A stretch of 64,000 nt of DNA from Eriocheir sinensis (GCF_024679095.1 NC_066513.1:8079304-8143303); one strand, 5' to 3'. Counted from the stretch's first letter, positions 23,905-40,590 are shown. Numbers and translations: made by a program. Notes: generated by a model from the sequence alone, not told the origin.

Positions 23905-24830
23905 TAACGTAACACCGATTTTTAAGAAAGGAGAAACAAACGGGTAATTTCATGCCCATTAGTCTAATTTCAATTGTAGGCATGCTACTCGAGAGCATGA
24001 TTAGAGACGAAACTGTAAGTTATATTGAAAGCCATTCATTAAGTAAGGATTAAACAACATAACTTCCGTAACAAAAGATCCTGCTTATCAAACCTACTGA
24101 CCTTTTATAACGACCTATTCTCAGTTTATGGTCTACCCAAATCCCTGGACGTGGTATATCTTGATTTCCAGGCAGCATTTGGTAAAGTTTCACAACATAA
24201 AGTACTTTATAAATTAAAGCAACTAGGTATTGAAAGTAAAGCACACCAATGGATCGCTAACTGGTTGAACAATAGACAGCAAAGAGTGGTGATGGGAAGA
24301 TTTAACTCAGAGTGGGTGCCTATCACTAGTGGTGTGCCTCATCGCTCGGTTCTTGGCCCTGTGTTGTTCATTATTTACATCAATGATGTGGACATTGGAC
24401 TTAATAATCTCATTAGTAAATTTGCAGACGACACAGAGACTGGTAACTCGGTCCTCACCGACGAAGAAAGACAAAGCCTCCAAGATGATTTGCATTAAAT
24501 TTCATATTGGTCTTACAGATGGGAGATGCCCTTCAATATAGATAAATTTAAGGTTCTTCAAGTTGGAAAAAGAAATGAGGTTAGATTACGAAATACGTGG
24601 CGTTGAAATCAGAAGCGTTCAATGCGTCAAGGACCTGAGTGTCAAGATCGCGTCAAACCTCAAAGTTTCACATCAGTGCACTGATGCAGCAAACAAAGCG
24701 AAGAGTGCTGGGCTTCATTAAGAGAAACTTTTTATTCAAAAGTAAAGATGCAATACTTCCGCTTTTCAATAGTTTAGTCAGACTCCACCTCGAGTATGCG
24801 GTTGTTTTTTTGTCTCCTACTGTTCCAGAG
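23905..24830 (+). mobile_element. CR1-like LINE fragment (family E)
   Basis: Pieces in order: CNVTPIFKKGE-like start (23905), YLDFQAAFGKVSQHKVLYKL (usual Asp-Lys replaced by Gly-Lys), ITSGVPHRSVLGPVLFIIYI, ISKFADDTETGNSVL, MPFNIDKFKVLQVGKRNE, and a terminal [11 protein letters not shown] near 24770-24800. VPQGS is changed to VPHRS and several frameshifts occur. Same family as the fragment at 1-870. Confidence 0.75.
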
Positions 24831-25010
24831 TGATACAGTCTCCCACACGTTTCTCTCCTCCTGACCCTGAGTCATAAATTCGCGCACACATTTGTCTCCT
24901 CCTGTCGCTGAGTGATAGGTTCGTCCACACTGTTGTCTCCTCCTGTAATCGAGCAATGGCCTGATGGCCTCACCTACACTTTTTCCTGACCCAATGACAC
25001 ATGTGTCCCT
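24815..25010. repeat. Short imperfect tandem repeat, about 60-65 bp, three units
   Basis: Three segments share TTTGTCTCCTCCTG...GAGTGATA...CACAC, just upstream of the FN3 exon acceptor. Confidence 0.55.
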
Positions 25011-25017
25011 TTTACAG

Positions 25018-25169
25018 GACACCCCGGGCTGCCACGCTTCAAGAACCCGCCACGTGTGGACTTCATCAATGCAAACAGTGCGAAGGTGTTTATCTACAAG
25101 TGGGAGAAACAATTTGACATTGGTGAAATGCCCACTGAAAGCCAGCTGTCCTACGTGCTGCAGTTTTGG
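25018..25169 (+). CDS. FN3 domain 1, N-terminal half (exon)
   Basis: A 152-nt exon between TCCCTTTTACAG and a perfect GTAAGT donor. It enters in phase 1 and leaves in phase 0. It encodes [20 protein letters not shown], then [20 protein letters not shown] and [10 protein letters not shown]: strands A to C of a fibronectin type III fold, with the Pro-rich start, the W of strand B (YKW) and the YVLQFW strand C. The codon-exact join to 42496 continues the domain. FN3 domains bind ligands or act as extracellular spacers, so an extracellular location after the signal peptide is inferred. Confidence 0.8.
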
Positions 25170-25173
25170 GTAA

Positions 25174-27859
<2,686 letters not shown>

Positions 27860-28800
27860 GTAGGAGGAGGTAGGAAGACACTGAATGGGCGTGAGCTACT
27901 CCCAGTGAGGATATATGGGAAGCGAGGAGGTGCTGAAGCCCTTCAAAGACCCTTCCCATGTCCTCACTAACCGTTTCCCTTTTGTCTCATCAACACCAGA
28001 GAGCAGTTCAGCATGCTCTCTGAAGACAGTTCCTCTCTCTTTTTACACCACATTATATTTACACAACACACACACCTTTTCCCAAAATTCAAAATTCAAA
28101 ATGGCGAAAAATAACTGCCTCGGAGACCCCGCCTGTGGGGGGGGACCATAAATTCCCCCAGGGAGGACTCCCCTTCTGGCTGCCGACTTGAGAGGTGTCC
28201 TGATAACTCCTCGAACCTCCTCCTTATCAATTTCTGCAACATTCGTGGTCTTCGTTCTGATTTTCATTCTGTGGAACACCATCTCTCCTCCTCTAAACCT
28301 CATCTTCTCTACCTCACCGAAACACAGGTTTCTGAGGCTGCTGACAGCAACCTCTACTCTGTTCCCTCCTACTATCTCTATCCTAAATTTCAATCCAAAG
28401 CTAGATGTTGCGCCTACGTGCGCAACGACATCACTTGCTCTCGTGCCCACGACCTTGACTCTTCTGAATATTCCACCATCTGGCTAAGAGTTCATTGTCA
28501 TTCTATTACTAAATACATCTGTGCTGTTTATCTCTCACCTAACTCTACTAACTATGTAAAATTCTTTGACTATTTGAATTCTAAAGTGGAGTACATCTTG
28601 ACTCACTCTCCCTTCGCTGAAATCTCCATCTTGGGAGATTTCAATGTTCACCACCAGATTTGGCTTTCATCCTCTTTCACTGACCAGCTTAGTCAACAAG
28701 CCCACAACTTTGCTCTCCTCAACGACCTAGAACAGATGGTTCAGCACCCTACACGTATTCCCGACCGTCTAGGATACCGGCCCAACATATTAGATATCTT

Positions 28801-30986
28801 CCAACCCACAGTTCTGGCCCTCATGAATCCCTAAACTGGGATAATTTAGGGATTCATGATTGCCAGAACTGTGGTTTGGAGAGCCAGGAGAACCAGGTAG
28901 AAATGTCTTACAATAATTTAGTTAGAGTAATAGCAGAGGGACAAGGGCAGCATATACCACAGCGAACACTTAGAAAAGAAAACAATGACCCTAAGTGGAT
29001 GACTCGTGGACTAAAACACGAGATAGGGTTAAAGAAGGGAATTTATCAGAGAATAAAAAATGGTGAAATACGTCTCAGGGGCCGGTATGTCAAACTATCT
29101 AGATTAGTGAAGAAAAACACCAGGATAGCAAAAAGGAATTATGATATCAAACTAGTAAATGAGGCGAAAAGAAATCCTAAGGGTTGCTTTCAGATGTATA
29201 GAACAAAAACAAGGGAGAAAACTGGACCGCTGAAAACAAACACAGGGGAGCTAGTGGAAAATTACGAAAATATGAGCACATTGCTGAACGACTACTTCCT
29301 TTCAGTAATCACACAAGAGGTTCGATCGACTATTCTGGAAAGGGTTCAGGTGTACGAGGGCGGGGATGGCGATAAATTGACGGATATAATCATTACCAGG
29401 CAAGTAGTTCAGGATGAAATAGATAAGCTTAAGAAAAATAAGTCGCCAGGTCCTGACGGGATATTTCCGAGGGTATTAAAGGAATTAGGTGATGTAATCA
29501 GTGAACCACTAACCGACATCTTTAAGATGTCGGTAAATACTGGTTATGTGCCCAGCCTATGGAAAGTAGCTAATGTGACGCCGATTTTCAAAAAGGGGGA
29601 CAGGTCAGCTGCTTCAAACTATCGCCCAATTAGCTTAACATCGGTTATATGCAAGATGCTGGAGTCCATAATAGCCAGGAACATTCGGGAGCATCTAGAG
29701 AAACACAGCTTGATTCACGACTCGCAGCATGGGTTCACGAAAGGTAGGTCATGCCTCACCAAACTCTTGTCCTTCTATAATAAAGTATTTGAGGCGGTAG
29801 ACAGAGATGAAAATTATGATGTAATCTATCTTGATTTTAGTAAAGCGTTTGACAAAGTTCCTCACCAACGACTGTTGCTTAAATTACAGGCTCACGGAGT
29901 AGAGGGTAAAGTTTTGAACTGGGTCAAGGCGTGGCTTAGCAATAGGAAGCAAAGAGTGTAAATCAATGATAAAAGACCTGTCTGGGGATGTGTTACGAGT
30001 GGGGTCCCACAAGGTTCGGTATTAGGTCCACTTTTGTTTATTATTTATATCAATGACTTAGATAAGCAATAAGTAGTGATGTCAGTAAGTTTGCAGATGA
30101 TACCAAGATCGGTAGAGTAATTGAGTCGGATCAGGACGCTAGTATTCTCCAGGATGAACTAAACAGATTGTATGACTGGGCGGATAAATGGCAGATGGAG
30201 TTCAATGTAGGGAAGTGCAGTATTCTGAGTGTAGGTAGGAACAACCCCTCTCATAACGATTGCTTAAATGACACTCTCATAAGCAGGTCTGGGTGCGAGA
30301 AAGACTTAGGGGTCTTAGTGAGCTCTGATCTCCGTCCAAGGGCACAATGCATTCAAGCTAGAAATCGAGCAAATAGGGTACTGGGATTTATTTCAAGGAG
30401 CGTAAGCAGCAGAAGCGCCGAAGTCTTCCTCAAACTATATTTAGCATTAGTTAGACCTCATCTTGACTATGCGGTTTAGTTCTGGTCACCTTACTATAGA
30501 ATGGATATCAAAATGTTAGAATCGGAGCAGAGGAGGATGACTAAGATGATTCAGGGGTTGATAAACTTGCCATACGAGGAAAGACTCAAACAGTTAAACT
30601 TGTATTCTCTAGAAAGGCGAAGGGTGTGTGGAGACATGATCGAGGTTTATAAATGGATGAAGGGCTTTAATAAGGGGGATATTCATAAAGTTTTGTTGGT
30701 AAGAGAACCAGGTAGGACACTAAGTAATGGGTTTAAACTGGATAAATTCAGATTCAACAGGGACATAGGCAAAAATTGGTTTACTAACAGGGTGGTGGAT
30801 GAGTGGAATAGGCTTAGCAGTCATGTGGTGAGTGCCAATACAATTGTCACATTCAAAAATAGATTAGATAAATTCATGGACAACGATATTAGGTGGGGTT
30901 AGATACACGGGAGCTTAGGTGCAAAGGAGCTGCCTTGTACAGGCCTACCGGCCTCTTGCAGACTCCTGCGTTCTTATGTTCTTATG
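28801..30986 (+). mobile_element. CR1-A nested in LINE-A, 5'-truncated with a hairpin at its 5' junction
   Basis: Begins with a 79-bp inverted repeat (28801-28879), then the reverse transcriptase frame, an RT C-terminal segment (30168-30902) and the 3' leader GGCCTCTTGCAGACTCCT followed by (TTCTTATG)2. There is no endonuclease, so it is 5'-truncated. TTCC on each side is the most that could be a target duplication. Confidence 0.85.
28876..29961 (+). pseudogene. CR1-A reverse transcriptase, finger and palm part (361 codons)
   Basis: A basic linker (SRLVKKNTRIAKRNY) is followed by KLKKNKSPGPDGIFPRVLKE, VANVTPIFKKGDRS, NYRPISLTSVICKMLESI, HGFTKGRSCLTKLLSFYNK and [17 protein letters not shown] with the first catalytic Asp. 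A C-to-T change creates TAA at 29959-29961 in the codon that is CAA in other copies. [14 protein letters not shown] and FADDTKIGR (30001-30115) follow, with one more frameshift at about 30068. This is the longest CR1-A frame in the window. Confidence 0.85.
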
Positions 30987-33299
30987 TTCCTTACCTCTAA
31001 CCCTTCTGCTTACTCTGTCAAACTGTTCTCTCCGTTAGGCTCCTCCGATCACAACCTTATTTCTGTATGCTGTCCTATCGCTCCTGTACACCCTCTGGAC
31101 CCACCGAAGAGGCGATGCTTCTGGCATTTTACTTCAGCTCGGTGGGACGACCTGAGGATGTACTTTTCCGATTTCCCGTGGAATGATTACTGCTTCCAGG
31201 ATAGAGACCCCTCTGTGTGTTTCCCAGCGCATCACAGAGGTGATTGTGTCTGGAATGGAGGCATACATTCGACGTACTTTCTCTACTCCTCATGCTAAAA
31301 AGCCTTGGTTTAATCACGCTTGTCCTCGTGCTGTCAAAGATAGAGATGCAGCTCACACAAGGTACCAGAGCCTTCGAACTCCTGCTAATCATGAACTTTA
31401 CATTTCTGCCTGGAATCGTGTCAAATCTATTCTCCGACTTACCAAAAACTCCTTCATTGATGGAAAATGGCAAAACCTTGCTTTTTCTAATTCTTCCCGG
31501 GACTTCTGGCATCTAGCCAAAAACATCTCCAACTTCACTTCTTCATCTTTCCCTCCTCTCCTTAGTCCTGGCGGCAGGACCGCCGTCTCATCTATCTCTA
31601 AGGCTGAACTTTCTCTAAAAACTCCACTCTGGACGATTCTAGGCATATTCCTCCTACTCATCCCCCCTCTGACTCCTTTATGCCTGTTATTAAGATTCTT
31701 AAGAATGATGTTTTCTATGCCCTCTCTGGCCTCAATCCTCAGAAGGCTTATGGACCAGATGGAGCGCCTCCCATTGTCCTTAAAAACTGTGCTTCCGTGC
31801 TGACACCCTGCCTGGTTAAACTCTTTCGCCTCTGCCTGTCAACATCTACCTTTCCTTCCTGCAGACAGTATGCCTTGATACAGACTGTGCCTAAGAAGGG
31901 TGACCGTTGCAATCCCTCGAATAACAGTCCTATAGCTTTGCTTTCTTGTCTATCTAAAGGTTTTGAATCAATCCTTAACCGGAACGGGAACCTTTCCACT
32001 TCTGACCTTTGATCTGATCGCCAGTATGGGTTCCACAAGGGGCGTTCTACTGGTGATCTCCTTGCCTTCCTAACTGATTCTTGGTCATCCTCTCTTAACC
32101 GTTTCGGTGCAACCTTTGCTATTGTGCTGGACATATCGAAAGCCTTTGATATGGTCTGACACAAATCTTTGCTTTCCAAACTACCCTCCTACGGTTTCTA
32201 TCCTTCTCTCTGTACCTTTATCTCCAGTTTCCTCTCTGTCCGTTCTATTTCTGCTGTGGTAGACGTTCACTGTTCTTCCCTAAAACCTATTAATAGTGGT
32301 GTTCCGCAGGGTTCTGTCCTATCTCCCACTCTCTTTCTGTTGTTCATTTATGATTTTCTTTCCAAAACGAACTGTCCTATCCATTCTTACGCCGATGACT
32401 CTACTCTGCATTACTCAACTTCTTTTAATAAAAGACCCACTCAACAGGAACTAAATGATTCCAGGCTGGAGGCGGCAGAACGTTTAGCCACAGACCTTAC
32501 TATTATTTCCGATTGGGGCAAGAAAAACTCGGTGTCCTTCAGCGCCTCAAAAACACAGTTTCTCCACCTATCCACTCGACACAATCTTCCAAACAACTAT
32601 CCCCTATTCGTTGACAACACTCAGCTATCACCTTCTTCAACACTAAACATCCTCGGTCTATCCTTAACTCAAAATCTCAACTGGAAACTTCATATCTCTT
32701 CTCTTACTAAATCAGCTTCCTCGAGGCTCGGCGTTCTGTACCGTCTCCGCCAGTTATTCTCCCCCGCACACTTGCTATCCATTTACAGGGGCATTGTCCG
32801 CCCTCGTATGGAGTATGCATAGCACGTGTGTGTGTGGGGGGGTGGGGGGCTCCACTCACACAGCCCTCTTGGACAGAGTGGAGTCTAAGGCTCTTCGTCT
32901 CATCAGCTCTCCTCCTCTTACTGATAGTCTTCTGCCTCTTAAATTTCGCCGCCACGTTGCCTCTCTTTCCATCTTCTATCGATATTTTCATGCTCATCCC
33001 TTTACTGTCCAAATCCCTTACGCAAGAGTTAACCAGCATCTTCACTCTTTCATCCCTCACGCTGGTAAACTCTGGAACAATCTTCCTTCATCTGTGTTTC
33101 CTCCTGCCTACGACTTGAACTCTTTCAAGAGGAGTTTATCAGGACACCTCTCCTCCCGAAATTGACGTATCTTTCGGCCACTCCTCTAACTCTTTCTAGG
33201 AGCAGTGTGTAGCGGGCTTTTTTTTTTTTACATTTGTAACCTTTTATTTATGCCCTTGAACTGACTCCTCTGCTGTAAAAAAAAAAAAAAAAAAAAAAA

Positions 33300-33310
33300 T
33301 ATATATATAA

Positions 33311-33346
<36 letters not shown>

Positions 33347-33351
33347 TTATT

Positions 33352-33411
<60 letters not shown>
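33300..33411. repeat. AT-rich spacer between two LINE-A tails, mostly (TA)n
   Basis: (TA)n with TTTA and AAAT interruptions, bounded by poly(A) on the left and poly(T) on the right. Confidence 0.95.
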
Positions 33412-33420
<9 letters not shown>

Positions 33421-34765
33421 TTACAACAAAGGGCACAAAAAAAGAAAACAATAATAGAAAAAAAGCCCGCTACTTGCTGCTCCCAAAAAAGAATTAAAAG
33501 AGGTGGCCGAAAGAAAGATCAATTTCGGGAGGAGAGGTGTCCTGATACCCTCCTCTTGAAAGAGTTCAAGTCGCAGGCAGGAGGAAATACAGCGGGGCCG
33601 CGGGAGGGGGGGAGGCATGCAGTTAGCAAGTTCAGAAGAGCAGTCAGCGTGGAAATATCGATAGAAGATAGAAAAAGAGGCAACATCGCGACGGAATTTA
33701 AGAGGTAGAAGGCTATCAGTATGAAAAGGGGAGCTGACGACGACGAAGAGCCTTAGACTCCACTCTGTCCAGAAGAGCTGTGTGAGTGGAGCCCCCCCAC
33801 ACGTGAGGTGCATACTCCATACGAGGGCGGACAAGGCCCCTGTATGTGGATAGCAACTGCGCGGGGGAGAAGAACTGGCGGAGACGATACAGAACGCCCA
33901 ACCTTGAGGAACTGATTTAGCAAGAGAGGAGATATGAAGTTTCCAGTTGAGATTTTGAGTTAAGGATAGACCGAGGATGCTTAGTGTTGAAGATGGTGAC
34001 AGCTGAGTGTTGTCGAAGAATAGGGGATAAGTGTTTGGAAGATTGTGTCGAGTTGATAGATGGAGTTTTTGAGGCATTGAAGGACACAAGGCTCCTTCTG
34101 CCCCAATCGGAAATGATAGCAAGGTCTGAGGTTAAGCGTTCTGCAGCCTCCAGTCTGGAGTCGTGTACTTCCTGTTGTGATGGTCTTCTATTGAAAGAAG
34201 TTGAATAATGCAGAATGGAGTCGTCGGCGTATGAGTGGACAGGACAGTTTGTTATGGAAAGAAGATCATTGATGAATAACAGGAAGAGAGTGGGTGATAG
34301 GACAGAGCCCTGAGGAATGCCACTGTTGATAGGTTTAGGGGAAGAGCAGTGACCGTCTACCACCGCAGAGATAGAGCGGCCGGAAAGGAAACTGGAAATA
34401 AAGGAACAGAGAGAGGGATAGAATCCGAAAGAGGGCACTTTAGAAAGAAAAGACTGGTGCCAGACTCTATCGAAGGCTTTCGATATGTCTAGCGCAACAG
34501 AGAAAGTTTCACCGAAACGGCTAAGAGAGGATGACCAAGAGTCAGTTAAGAGAGCAAGAAGATCGCCAGTAGAACGCCCCTTGCAGAATCCATACTGGCG
34601 ATCAGATAGAAACATGGAAACATGAAAACATGGACTAGCAGGCAGCAGAAAGCCTGTTGGCTCATGATTAGGCTGCCTGCGTTCAGTGATTTAATCAATC
34701 CGTTTGCCATAGGAGTGGCTTGCAGGGAAGGATCAAAGCACTTGTGTATCTACTCTTGGGAACGT

Positions 34766-35596
34766 TCAGTTCACTCCCGATGCAGCAAAGTGGCGATCAA
34801 TGCGTTTCTTGAAGGAGTTGATGGTCTCTGCGCTAACCACTTCTGCAGGAAGGCTGTTCCAGTGGCGAACAACTCTATTCGATAAATAACTCCTGCCGAT
34901 GTCGGTATTGCATCGCTTTGCTTGAATTGTTTTTCCGTTGTTTCTTGTTCTCAGGTTGGCTTGTAGCGTGAAGAGTTTGGAGTGATCAACGTTGCTGAGC
35001 TTGCTCAGGTACTTAAAGACTTGTATCATGTCTCCCCGAAGGCGTCTCTTTTCCAACGTGAAGAGGTTGAGTCGCTCGAGTCGCTCTTCATAGGGCTTCG
35101 TCCTCAGTGATGGTATCATCTTCGTGGCGCGGCGCTGTACTCTCTCAAGTAATTTAATGTCTTTCCTGTAATTAGGAGACCGGAATTGCACGGCGTATTC
35201 CAGGTGGGGCCTTATCAGCGAATTATACAAGGATAACATAACTCCCGGCGTCTTGTATTCGAAGTTCCTCGCTATGAACCCAAGCATTGTATTGGCTTTC
35301 TTACAGGCGGACTTGCAGTGTTTTGTTTGTTTCAAGTCACTGCTGATGGTGACCCCGAGGTCTCTTTCCTCTTGCACAACATGTAGTGGTTTGCCACCCA
35401 TGTGGTATGTGTGGTTGCTGTTTCTGGATCCGATATGCATTACTTTACATTTGGTAGTGTTGAAGGACATCTGCCATTTTTCTGACCACCGAGTGATCTG
35501 GTTCAGGTCTCTCTGGATAATTTCGCAGTCTGCCGTTGTGAGGGCCTTCCCACCCACCTTTGTGTCGTCGGCAAATTTTGAAAGATTGGATTTCAA
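34766..35596 (-). pseudogene. CR1-B reverse transcriptase C-terminal part (276 codons, uninterrupted)
   Basis: From just after the solo LTR: LSKFADDTKVGG (catalytic FADD), WQMSFNTTKCKVMHIGSR, ERDLGVTISSDL, SLIRPHLEYAVQFRSP, RVQRRATKMIPSLRTKPYEE, LEKRRLRGDMIQVF, NRVVRHWNSLPAEVVSAETI and SFKKRIDRHF. All motifs are intact. It would join in frame to the segment at 36139 if the LTR and one target copy were absent, so it was coding until the LTR insertion. Confidence 0.85.
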
Positions 35597-35603
35597 TCCT
35601 AGT

Positions 35604-36134
35604 TGTTAGCCTTTTTGTTAGCTGTTTTTTTGTGTTTTTGATTAAGGCGCGAACTGTTATCTCACGTCAGGTCCGGTGTACCGTTGCCTGCTTTCTCCAG
35701 TTGATAGAAGTCGTGAGACAACACAATAGCCTTTTAGTTAAGTGATGTGGGTTATGTGTTGGCCGACCGGAGCCGTTAAGTTCACTTTGAGTTCACTTAA
35801 TTTACTCTTTCTCTCTCTGGTTGATTAAATGGTTGTATTGCTTTTTAAATATATTCACAGAATAGTTACAGTATTTTGTGGACGAGTCGTAAGTCGTACG
35901 CACACTCCGAGAAGTCCTGTGCTCTCGTCCGCCGCCCGCTCTGATCTGCTCCGGCGTCTCCCGGGACAGGAGCGGCCAGCGGCACCATGCTTGCTGAATC
36001 AGCACCGTTCCCACGGCAAGGAGCACCTCCTAAGCACAACGTAGCGTCTGTGTGTAACGTCCTGGCGCCGCTGGGCCATGGCGATACGACATACATTCAC
36101 TCATTCACATGTATGTTATAATATACACATTACA
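35604..36134. mobile_element. Solo LTR (531 bp) with 4-bp target duplication TAGT
   Basis: Starts TGTTAGCC and ends CATTACA, the TG...CA ends of an LTR. TAGT precedes it (35600-35603) and follows it (36135-36138). Without the element and one TAGT the flanking LINE encodes an uninterrupted INDLELGLKSNLSKFADD, which confirms the exact boundaries. TTTAAATATATTC near 35843-35855 may be a TATA region. No internal retroviral or Gypsy genes are present, so the internal part was lost, presumably by LTR-LTR recombination. Confidence 0.8.
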
Positions 36135-36368
36135 TAGTTCTAGGTCGTTGATATATATGATGAAAAGTATGGGTCCCAGCACTGACCCCTGTGGCACTCC
36201 ACTTGTGACCGGGAGCCACTCGGAGGCCTGTCCGTTGAGTACAACTCGTTGTTTTCTTCCAATGAGCCAGTCCTTGATCCACGCTGTCAGATTGCCGCCT
36301 AATCCCGCCGACTTGAGTTTCTTGAGGAGTCTTTCGTGTGGCACTTTGTCAAAGGCTTTCTGAAAGTC

Positions 36369-36369
<1 letters not shown>

Positions 36370-36460
<91 letters not shown>
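36370..36460. repeat. (TA)n microsatellite inside CR1-B reverse transcriptase
   Basis: About 90 bp lying in the codons for the Leu-Tyr before [10 protein letters not shown]; the minus-strand frame stays open across it. Confidence 0.95.
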
Positions 36461-36466
<6 letters not shown>

Positions 36467-38368
36467 CGCTGGGGATATGATTATCCCAGTTTTCATAGAT
36501 ACCTTGGAAGAAGTCCAATAAATTGTTTCAGCATGAGCGCTTGTTCCTGAAACCGTGCTGAGCATCGGAAATGAGGTTGTTGTCTTCAAGGAACCTAACG
36601 AGTTTGTCTCTGATGATCTTCTCGAGGTTAGAAGTGGAAAGGTGCTTTTCAATCTTCCGGTTAAGGATTGATTCAAAAGCTTTAAATAGACAGGAAAGTA
36701 AAGCTATAGGGCGGTAGTTTGAGGGATTGGAACGGTCACCCTTTTTAGGCACAGGCTGTACAAAGGCATACTTCCAGCAGGACGGAAAGATAGATGTTGA
36801 TAGGCAGAGACGAAAGAGTTTGACCAGGCAGGGTGTCAGCACAGAAGCACAGTTTTTAAGGACAATAGGAGGCACTCCATCAGGTCCATAAGCCTTCTGA
36901 GAGTTGAGGCCAGAGAGGGCATAGAAAACATCATTTGGAAGAATCTTAATAACAGGCATAAAGGAGTCAGAGGGGGGATAAGTAGGAGGAATATGCCCAG
37001 AATCGTCCAGGGTGGAGTTCTTACAGAAAGCTTGAGCGAAGAGTTCAGCCTTAGAGACAGATGAGACGGCAGTGCTGCCGTCAGGGTTAAGGAGAGGAGG
37101 GACAGAGGAAGAAGTGAAATTAGAGGAGATATTTTTGGCAAGATGCCAGGAGTCACGGGAAGAATTAGAAGAAGCAAGGTGTTGACATTTTCTATTAATA
37201 AAAGAAGTTTTGGTAAGTCGGATAATAGATTTGGCACGATTCCGAGCTGAGATGTAAAGGTCAAAGTTAGTGGGAGTTCGAAGGCTCTGGAACCTTTTGT
37301 GAGCTGCCTCTCTATCTTTAATAGCACGAGAACAAGCGTGATTAAACCAAGGTTTTTATCATGAGGAGTAGAGAAAGTACGTGGAATGTATGCCTCCATT
37401 CCAGAGACAATCACCTCTGTGATGCGCTGAGCACACACAGAGGGGTCTTTCTCATGGAAGCATTACTCATTCCACGGGAAATCGGAAAAGTACATCCTCA
37501 GGTCGTCCCACTGAGCTGAAGCAAAATGCCAGAAGCATCGCCTCTTCGGCGGGTCCAGAGGATATACAGGAGCGATAGGACAGGATACAGAAATAAGGTT
37601 ATGATCGGAGGAGCCCAACGGAGAGAACAGTTTGACAGAGTAAGCAGAAGGATTATAGGTAAGGTAAGGAAGAGTTCTAGAATGTTGGGCCTGTCTTCAA
37701 GACGGTCGGGAATACGAGTAGGGTGCTGAACCAACTGCTCTAGGTCGTTGAGGATAGCAAAGTTGTAGGCTTGTTCACCAGGCTGGTCAGTGAAGGAGGA
37801 TGAAAGCCAAAGCTGGTGGTGAACATTGAATTCTCCCAAGATGGAGATTTCAGCAAAGGGAGAGTGAGTCAAGATGTGCTCCACTTTAGAGTTCAAATAT
37901 TCAAAGAATTTTACATAGTTAGTAGAGTTAGGTGAGAGATAAACAGCACATATGTATTTAATAATAGAATGACTATGCGTCTTAGCCAGATGGTGGAAAA
38001 TTCAGAAGAGTCAAGGTCGTGGGCAAGAGAGCAAGTGATGTCTTTGCGCACGTAGGCGCAACATCCAGCTATGGATTGAAATTTAGGATAGAGATAGTAG
38101 GAGGGAACAGAGTAGAGGTTGCTGTCAGTAGCCTCAGAAACCTGTGTTTCGGTGAGGAAGAGAAGGTGGGGTTTAGAGGAGGAGAGATGTTGTTCCACAG
38201 AATGAAAATTAGAACGTAGACCGCGAATGTTGCAGAAATTGTTAAGGAGAAGGTTCGAGGAGTTATCAGGACATCTCTCAAGTCGGCAGCCAGAAGGGAA
38301 GTCCTCCCTGGGGGAATTTATGGTCCCCCCCCCAGGCGGGGACTCCGAGGCGCTGTTTTCGTTAGCCT

Positions 38369-38481
<113 letters not shown>

Positions 38482-38499
38482 TACAGCTAAGGATACAAT

Positions 38500-40329
<1,830 letters not shown>

Positions 40330-40330
<1 letters not shown>

Positions 40331-40590
40331 TTTCCTAGGTAATATAATACAGGCTGAGGTAATACGTAAATGTGGCTGCTAGGACGTTTCTGGGCACCAC
40401 ACGAGATTTACCTGCGAGCAAATCAGATTCCCGACTCCAAAAAAAATATCTCCTCAGTTCAAAAGTCAATGTGTCAGCAGAAGGAGCGGGCTCACTCAGC
40501 TGATCAAGATTGGTAGATAATAATGTATGACAAATTTCCTGGATATACAGTACAAACAGAAAATCAGTGGACCCTAGAAGCTTACAATCG
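40330..40590. other. Unassigned sequence
   Basis: No family motif was seen; it may be the start of the LINE-D copy or the rest of the Penelope-like copy. Confidence 0.4.

Larger units (their letters stand above)
34620..36627 (-). mobile_element. CR1-B nested in LINE-A and itself split by a solo LTR
   Basis: Minus-strand order: LEKIIRDKLVRFLEDNNLIS, HGFRNKRSC, a (TA)n-expanded stretch, [40 protein letters not shown], then (across the LTR) LSKFADDTKVGGKAL and the C-terminal part. The 3' end has CATGTTTTCATGTTTCCATG, a degenerate CR1-type short-repeat tail. 5'-truncated. Apart from a stop after HGFRNKRSC, the microsatellite and the LTR, this is the best-preserved reverse transcriptase here. Confidence 0.85.
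33412..38368 (-). mobile_element. LINE-A, nearly full-length, split by a nested CR1-B
   Basis: On the minus strand the 5' part is 38368-36628: endonuclease [25 protein letters not shown], then KAYGPDGVPPIVLKN and YRPIALLSCLFKAFESIL. The 3' part is 34618-33412: [55 protein letters not shown] and HSYADDSILHYS. The CR1-B lies between at the HLSTS / LSDRQYGF boundary. The 5' end is truncated before the leader and meets a (TA)n array. Frameshifts break both parts. Confidence 0.85.
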
